A model generated the notes under the pieces. That model was not told the DNA's origin and did not search any database. It saw only the letters and a list, made by a program, of their open reading frames with translations. 35,345 nucleotides of DNA from the IMG/VR virus record IMGVR_UViG_3300005663_001968, positions 1 to 35,345 of that record, one strand, 5' to 3'. This document shows, one piece after another, positions 32,118-35,345 of this stretch. Position numbers and translations under genes: made by a program. The stretch is from a virus. Within the stretch, counting starts at the first letter, position 1. Each line of letters opens with the position of its first letter.

Positions 32118-32402
32118 ATGGAGATAGGACCATGTCCCCGCTGCGGGCGAAAGATTCGAGAACAAGGTGTTCATCCCCGGGTTTGTAAACACTGCCGATC
32201 CGAAATGGAGGATGTGCGGATCCTGAAGAGGATGACTTTCCAAAAGAAGGAAACTAATATGCCTAGGAAACCAGTCAAGAAACCAGTCAAGAACTACGTC
32301 TGCTCGAAGATCTTCGGTGGATGCGGTGCTAAGTTCCAGAACTCGCCAGATCGGTGTCCCAAGTGTGATCGCCGGATGCCTCTCTTCAAGGGGATAGAAT
32401 GA
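32118..32402 (+). CDS. Double zinc-ribbon protein (94 aa)
   Basis: The two ribbons are CPRC/CKHC (about residues 6-27) and CSKIFGGC/CPKC (about 62-80), joined by a Lys/Pro-rich linker with the tandem KKPVKKPVKN. It is probably nucleic-acid binding. The stop overlaps the next start. Confidence 0.65.
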   Translation: MEIGPCPRCGRKIREQGVHPRVCKHCRSEMEDVRILKRMTFQKKETNMPRKPVKKPVKNYVCSKIFGGCGAKFQNSPDRCPKCDRRMPLFKGIE

Positions 32403-32602
32403 GCATGAATAGAGTCGCTACGGGACGTCTTGTCGGTAAATGGACTTGTGGTGTGTGTAAACACGACTTTGTCACAAGGGAAGGCGATCTTTTCAAATGT
32501 CCTAACTGTGGAACGGAAGCTGGTCCTGGTAGATTGATAAATTTGGACGACTATCCATTTGACCTGCCTCCGTTTATATTGGAACGAGTTCCGTCGAAAT
32601 GA
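32399..32602 (+). CDS. Small zinc-ribbon protein (67 aa)
   Basis: TCGVCKHDF and KCPNCG form one ribbon with typical spacing, followed by an acidic/Pro tail. It overlaps both neighbouring genes by four bases. Confidence 0.65.
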   Translation: MSMNRVATGRLVGKWTCGVCKHDFVTREGDLFKCPNCGTEAGPGRLINLDDYPFDLPPFILERVPSK

Positions 32603-33171
32603 TCTACGATTGCATTGCAACAGACCCACCTTGGCCGGTCGAAACAAGACGAGGAACAAAATCAGGCAAGCCAGGGGAGTCCTATCCGACTATGGATATT
32701 GCGTCGATAGTATTGGTTCTCGAGGATCTGGCCACCCAGGTTCGGCCTCACGGACTGCTCATAGTGATCGGACCTGATCTGTTCAGAACTCCGTTAGACC
32801 GCGATTTTGGTAATCTTCGTCGACGCAGACCTGGAATATGGTGGAAGTGTAATGGTGGAATGGGATATGGTCTGAAGCGCGATTTCGAAGACATTCATTA
32901 TTGGACGGGCAAAGACTGGAAACCAAGATCTTCAATTCCTGGTGTGGTACCCGCCCCGCGGGGTCACGATCGATACACGACGAGTAAACCAATCACTCTA
33001 TGGACCCATCTACTGGAAGCATTCTGTCATGAAGGATGGACAATCTATGACCCGTTTGCTGGAGGTGGATCGGTTGGAGATGCCGCGAGAATTCTAGGAA
33101 TGGAACCAGTAATGGGCCGGGAAGAGATCGCACCTCCTGGACCTCCACAAAAATCCCTATGGGAATTTTGA
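32599..33171 (+). CDS. DNA adenine (N6)-type methyltransferase
   Basis: This is a 190-residue protein. DPPW at 9-12 is motif IV, and YDPFAGGGSVGDAAR near residue 152 is motif I, so the order IV then I indicates a beta-class (circularly permuted) amino-methyltransferase. LLIVIGPDLF is the strand expected after the active site. It methylates the exocyclic amino group of adenine, or possibly cytosine N4. The enzyme is short for the class, so the target-recognition region is minimal. No partner endonuclease is adjacent. Confidence 0.78.
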   Translation: MIYDCIATDPPWPVETRRGTKSGKPGESYPTMDIASIVLVLEDLATQVRPHGLLIVIGPDLFRTPLDRDFGNLRRRRPGIWWKCNGGMGYGLKRDFEDIHYWTGKDWKPRSSIPGVVPAPRGHDRYTTSKPITLWTHLLEAFCHEGWTIYDPFAGGGSVGDAARILGMEPVMGREEIAPPGPPQKSLWEF

Positions 33172-33177
33172 AGCGCG

Positions 33178-33375
33178 ATGGAGACACTAATGATCCAATA
33201 TTGTAAGTGTGGACATACTCGTGGTGCACATCATCGACTCAAACCACATTCATGTTGGATGGGTCTCAACGGCGACAAGTTCAACAAATGTCCATGCCAG
33301 GCATTCGACCTCGCGCCTCCTGGACCCCCATGGCCAGGAGCACCCGGTCCGAACCTCATAAATATTTCACCTTGA
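33178..33375 (+). CDS. Small Cys/His zinc-binding protein (65 aa)
   Basis: The pattern CKCGHTRGAHHRLKPHSC...KCPCQAF is a recognisable small zinc-binding layout (CxCGHxxxxH, then CxCxxF). The tail is Pro/Gly-rich (APPGPPWPGAPGP). A second in-frame ATG at 33190 is possible. It is the last gene before the long non-coding region. Confidence 0.6.
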   Translation: METLMIQYCKCGHTRGAHHRLKPHSCWMGLNGDKFNKCPCQAFDLAPPGPPWPGAPGPNLINISP

Positions 33376-33979
33376 TATGATAAAATGTACACATTTAGTT
33401 GAAAATGCACCCATCCTCCAAGTTGGATTTCCCCGTTTTAATTATGAGGATATGTAATGATTACATCCATGGGAACATTTCCCGGAAATGAGCTCCGGTT
33501 CCAGTCGAACCCCGAAAACGTACGCTAAACCGCGTACGGCTACACGGTTCGTACTACTATGTGTGAGGCATGCGTAATATTACCACTGAACTATTCCTCA
33601 AAATGGCCACTTTATCTCCCGATAGCAAGCCTTGATATTACCATATCCTCAAGGGTACCAAGGGCCTGTACGTACTCCTTGCGACCGGGAGATTTGGTAT
33701 AAGTACGCGGTGAATTTTCAGTGAATACCTATCCACGACTTACATTCAACAAGAGCAAACCATCGCTCTTGTTTTTTATCCATTGTTTGTCCATTCCCAT
33801 CGCGGACAACAAGGTGGATCATTCAAAATGATGATGTGCACATTATTAAGGCGTGAGATGACACGTGAAAAGTCCATATCACGTTCCAGTGGAAGAAGAG
33901 GTGTTGTAGGGGTGGTAGCAAGTGAGTTTTAAGGTGGGCAAGTCGAACGGGTTAAATAGTCTCGAAAGGAGTGTTTACT
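33376..33979. other. 600-base non-coding region rich in inverted repeats; candidate replication origin or control region
   Basis: No plausible gene is present and the composition is more AT-rich than the flanks. Inverted repeats seen: CATTTCC-C-GGAAATG (33476-33490), CGTACGC/GCGTACG (33519-33538), CCTTGATAT/ATATC..AAGG (33630-33654), a terminator (33748-33777), TTGT.TGTCC/GGACAACAA (33783-33812), ATCATT-CAA-AATGAT (33818-33832), the palindrome ATGTGCACAT (33834-33843) and ACGTGA/TCACGT (33863-33884). The sequence GTACG recurs five times. Strand composition changes across this region. Confidence 0.5.
33748..33777 (+). terminator. Intrinsic-type transcription terminator
   Basis: AACAAGAGC (33748-33756) pairs perfectly with GCTCTTGTT (33765-33773) around an 8-base loop, and the stem runs into six T residues (33772-33777). 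It would end the long + strand transcript. It is about 370 bases after the last gene. Confidence 0.75.
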
Positions 33980-34372
33980 ATGACCTTTAAGTGTCTCAAT
34001 TGTGGTGAACCAATTGAGAGCTTGGAGGCTAACTTTTGTAAGGTGTTGTGTATCCTGGCGTGGAAGGATGCTGGACGACCGATCCCTCGACCACGAGGTT
34101 TCATTATCTGTTGGCTCTGTGCCAAAGAGATCAGTCCCGAAGATGGGCTGTTTTGCGAAGGAGGGTGTTCTCACCTGGCGAAGAAGTCGGGTGATTACCA
34201 GAGAAAGCTTCTGAGGGGAGAACCCATTCCTTCAGAATTGGAGCATGAGTATGCGTTGTACTGTAAAGCGAGAAAGAAGTTCAAAGAGATCTATGGCAAG
34301 CCGCGGCGGCCGAAGATCGGCAAGACGTTGGAAGAGCTTAGAGCCGAAGAGAGGCTTGTCGAAGCGATCTAA
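33980..34372 (+). CDS. Double zinc-finger hypothetical protein
   Basis: The ATG at 33980 has AAAGGAG upstream, so it is preferred over the GTG at 33971. The 130-residue product has CLNCG...FC..LC and CWLCAKE...FCEGGC, two probable zinc sites, and then a basic helical tail. Wobble positions are rich in G and T, unlike genes left of 33.3 kb. It is the first gene after the terminator. Confidence 0.6.
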   Translation: MTFKCLNCGEPIESLEANFCKVLCILAWKDAGRPIPRPRGFIICWLCAKEISPEDGLFCEGGCSHLAKKSGDYQRKLLRGEPIPSELEHEYALYCKARKKFKEIYGKPRRPKIGKTLEELRAEERLVEAI

Positions 34373-34460
34373 AGGTCCCCTTATAGATGACTTGATGTTA
34401 ACTCGGGTCCAATTTCCAATACAGTCATACTTGGTAGACTATCTACCGCGCCTATTCTGA

Positions 34461-35132
34461 ATGCTGCGTGCTCTAGACACCGGTCTCCAGATTGTTCCTC
34501 CCGGGGTAGGGTCTGGACCCCATTTTTGCCAGGGATGTGGGGATCCGCTCCGGGTCGCCATGGCTGGTCGTTACCATTATTTTGAGCACACCGGACGGAG
34601 CTGCCTGGGCTTTCCGATCACAGAGAGTTATCTGGCTCTCAAGGGGCATTTTGTGGCACGCTGGCCGGGGCGGGATTCACCAGTGATAGACACGGTAATT
34701 GGAGACCGGTTGACCAGCATGGCTGTTGAGCAGCAGCACGTGGTTGTCGAGGCTCTGACGCAGCCGGAGAGTCCCCAGGAGATCCGCCGGCGCACCCAGG
34801 CCTGGAATGCCCTGGGCTGGCGTCCGCTCTGGATATGGTGCCAGCCGTTCTATGGTAGTGTTCACCGTGTGGAGGAAGATCGTTTCCGTCTCAAGGCACG
34901 AAAGAGTGAGGCCATGGTGATCGAGGGCTTGATGGGTACGGATTATCGTTACCTGGTCTGGGACGGCAAAGCCCTGGTCAATCTCAATGTCGATGCGGCT
35001 AAGAAGAGATACTATTACGGGGAGATGGAGGCGGTAGATCTCGGTCGTTCGACTCCTCTCGAGGTTTCTACTCCCTGGGGTTCTATCACAGGCCTGCGGA
35101 AGAAGAGAGTTGTACAGAGTGAGTTACAGTGA
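34461..35132 (+). CDS. CoiA-like nuclease-family protein
   Basis: This is a 223-residue protein. An N-terminal CQGCGDPLRV...RYHYFEHTG zinc-like segment leads into PITESYLALKGHFVARW, then IGDRLTSMAVEQQHVVVEALTQPESPQEIRRRTQAWNALGWRPLWIW. This follows the CoiA order of an N-terminal Cys/His part, an E/K helix, an (R/D)...E.Q-type restriction-fold core and a WRPLWIW strand. CoiA-like proteins are linked to DNA processing, and the restriction-like fold suggests nuclease activity. A catalytic D/E-x-K is not clear to me. The next gene overlaps it by GTGA. Confidence 0.6.
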   Translation: MLRALDTGLQIVPPGVGSGPHFCQGCGDPLRVAMAGRYHYFEHTGRSCLGFPITESYLALKGHFVARWPGRDSPVIDTVIGDRLTSMAVEQQHVVVEALTQPESPQEIRRRTQAWNALGWRPLWIWCQPFYGSVHRVEEDRFRLKARKSEAMVIEGLMGTDYRYLVWDGKALVNLNVDAAKKRYYYGEMEAVDLGRSTPLEVSTPWGSITGLRKKRVVQSELQ

Positions 35133-35317
35133 AATACTCACCAGAGCGGTTCAGAAAACAATCCGAATATCGCTACCAACGGAAGAGGCTCTACAAGACG
35201 CAATGCAAAGGATGTCTCGAGGCATTGGCGATGGCGAAGCGAGAGGGCCCCGGTATGCAATTCCGGTGTTTTCGCTGCAACATCATGATAGGACTGGGTG
35301 ATCCTGATGAGATTTAG
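35129..35317 (+). CDS. Small basic zinc-ribbon protein (62 aa)
   Basis: The GTG start overlaps the upstream stop. CKGC and CFRC knuckles with a strongly basic N-terminus (RFRKQSEYRYQRKRLYK) suggest a nucleic-acid-binding ribbon. Confidence 0.55.
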   Translation: MKYSPERFRKQSEYRYQRKRLYKTQCKGCLEALAMAKREGPGMQFRCFRCNIMIGLGDPDEI

Positions 35318-35319
35318 TT

Positions 35320-35345
35320 ATGATCAATTGGTACAGACCGGTCAG
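35320..35345 (+). CDS. Possible gene start truncated by the window end
   Basis: An ATG two bases after the previous stop opens MINWYRPV and runs off the end. Only 8 codons are visible, so this is a placeholder. Confidence 0.25.

Noticed and set aside
33497-33511. GGTTC-CAGTC-GAACC resembling a tRNA T-arm
   Set aside because: The loop does not match the TTCRA consensus and no acceptor, D or anticodon arms are present.
1-35345. CRISPR array or toxin-antitoxin cassette
   Set aside because: No regularly spaced direct repeats were seen, and no pair of adjacent small genes matched a known toxin-antitoxin family.

Overview
The window reads as part of a double-stranded DNA virus or a closely related large mobile element, not a cellular chromosome. 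Nearly all of it is packed with short co-directional genes on the + strand. Start and stop codons often overlap (ATGA, TAATG, GTGA), and Shine-Dalgarno sequences of the GGTGA / AAGGAGG type are frequent. There are no rRNA or tRNA genes, no virion genes, no CRISPR array, and no convincing gene on the - strand. An archaeal host is plausible because of the archaeo-eukaryotic primase signature, the Spo11/Topo VI A-like protein and the many zinc ribbons, but the hairpin-plus-T-tract terminator and full AAGGAGG sites also suit a bacterial host. I leave the host open.

Layout. 1-2.4 kb: the 3' part of a MoxR-type AAA+ ATPase gene and its partner metallopeptidase/VWA gene. 2.4-13.3 kb: a long operon-like run of small, mostly unknown, cysteine-rich genes, containing a MazG-like pyrophosphohydrolase and a dNMP kinase that each carry an extra zinc module. 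13.4-21.6 kb: thymidylate synthase ThyX, an orphan IS605-type right end (about 15.93-16.07 kb), zinc-ribbon, HhH and helix-turn-helix proteins, and an HNH endonuclease. 21.6-29.4 kb: replication and DNA-modification block, with an HD phosphohydrolase, a 1120-aa primase-helicase, a SLOG-fold protein, a C5 cytosine methyltransferase, a second HNH endonuclease and a Topo mini-A-like protein. 30.1-31.4 kb: a TnpB-only IS605-type element. 31.3-33.4 kb: zinc-ribbon genes and an adenine-type methyltransferase. 33.4-34.0 kb: a 600-base non-coding region full of inverted repeats with an intrinsic-type terminator. 34.0 kb to end: genes with G/T-rich rather than C/A-rich composition, including a CoiA-like nuclease.

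How the genes fit together. ThyX, MazG, dNMP kinase and the HD enzyme form a nucleotide-pool module. The primase-helicase and mini-A protein form a replication/topology module. Two methyltransferases probably modify the genome. The MoxR/VWA pair is probably a protein-remodelling machine.

The most unusual signal is a TnpB gene with a rearranged RuvC site, together with a second, tnpB-less copy of its right end (131 of 142 bases identical) 15 kb away. By analogy with other IS605 elements, both copies should encode guide (omega) RNA scaffolds, with different guide sequences. Both right ends also supply a ribosome binding site, a start codon and about 22 in-frame codons to the gene downstream. 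All functional calls are from reading motifs by eye; no database search was run.
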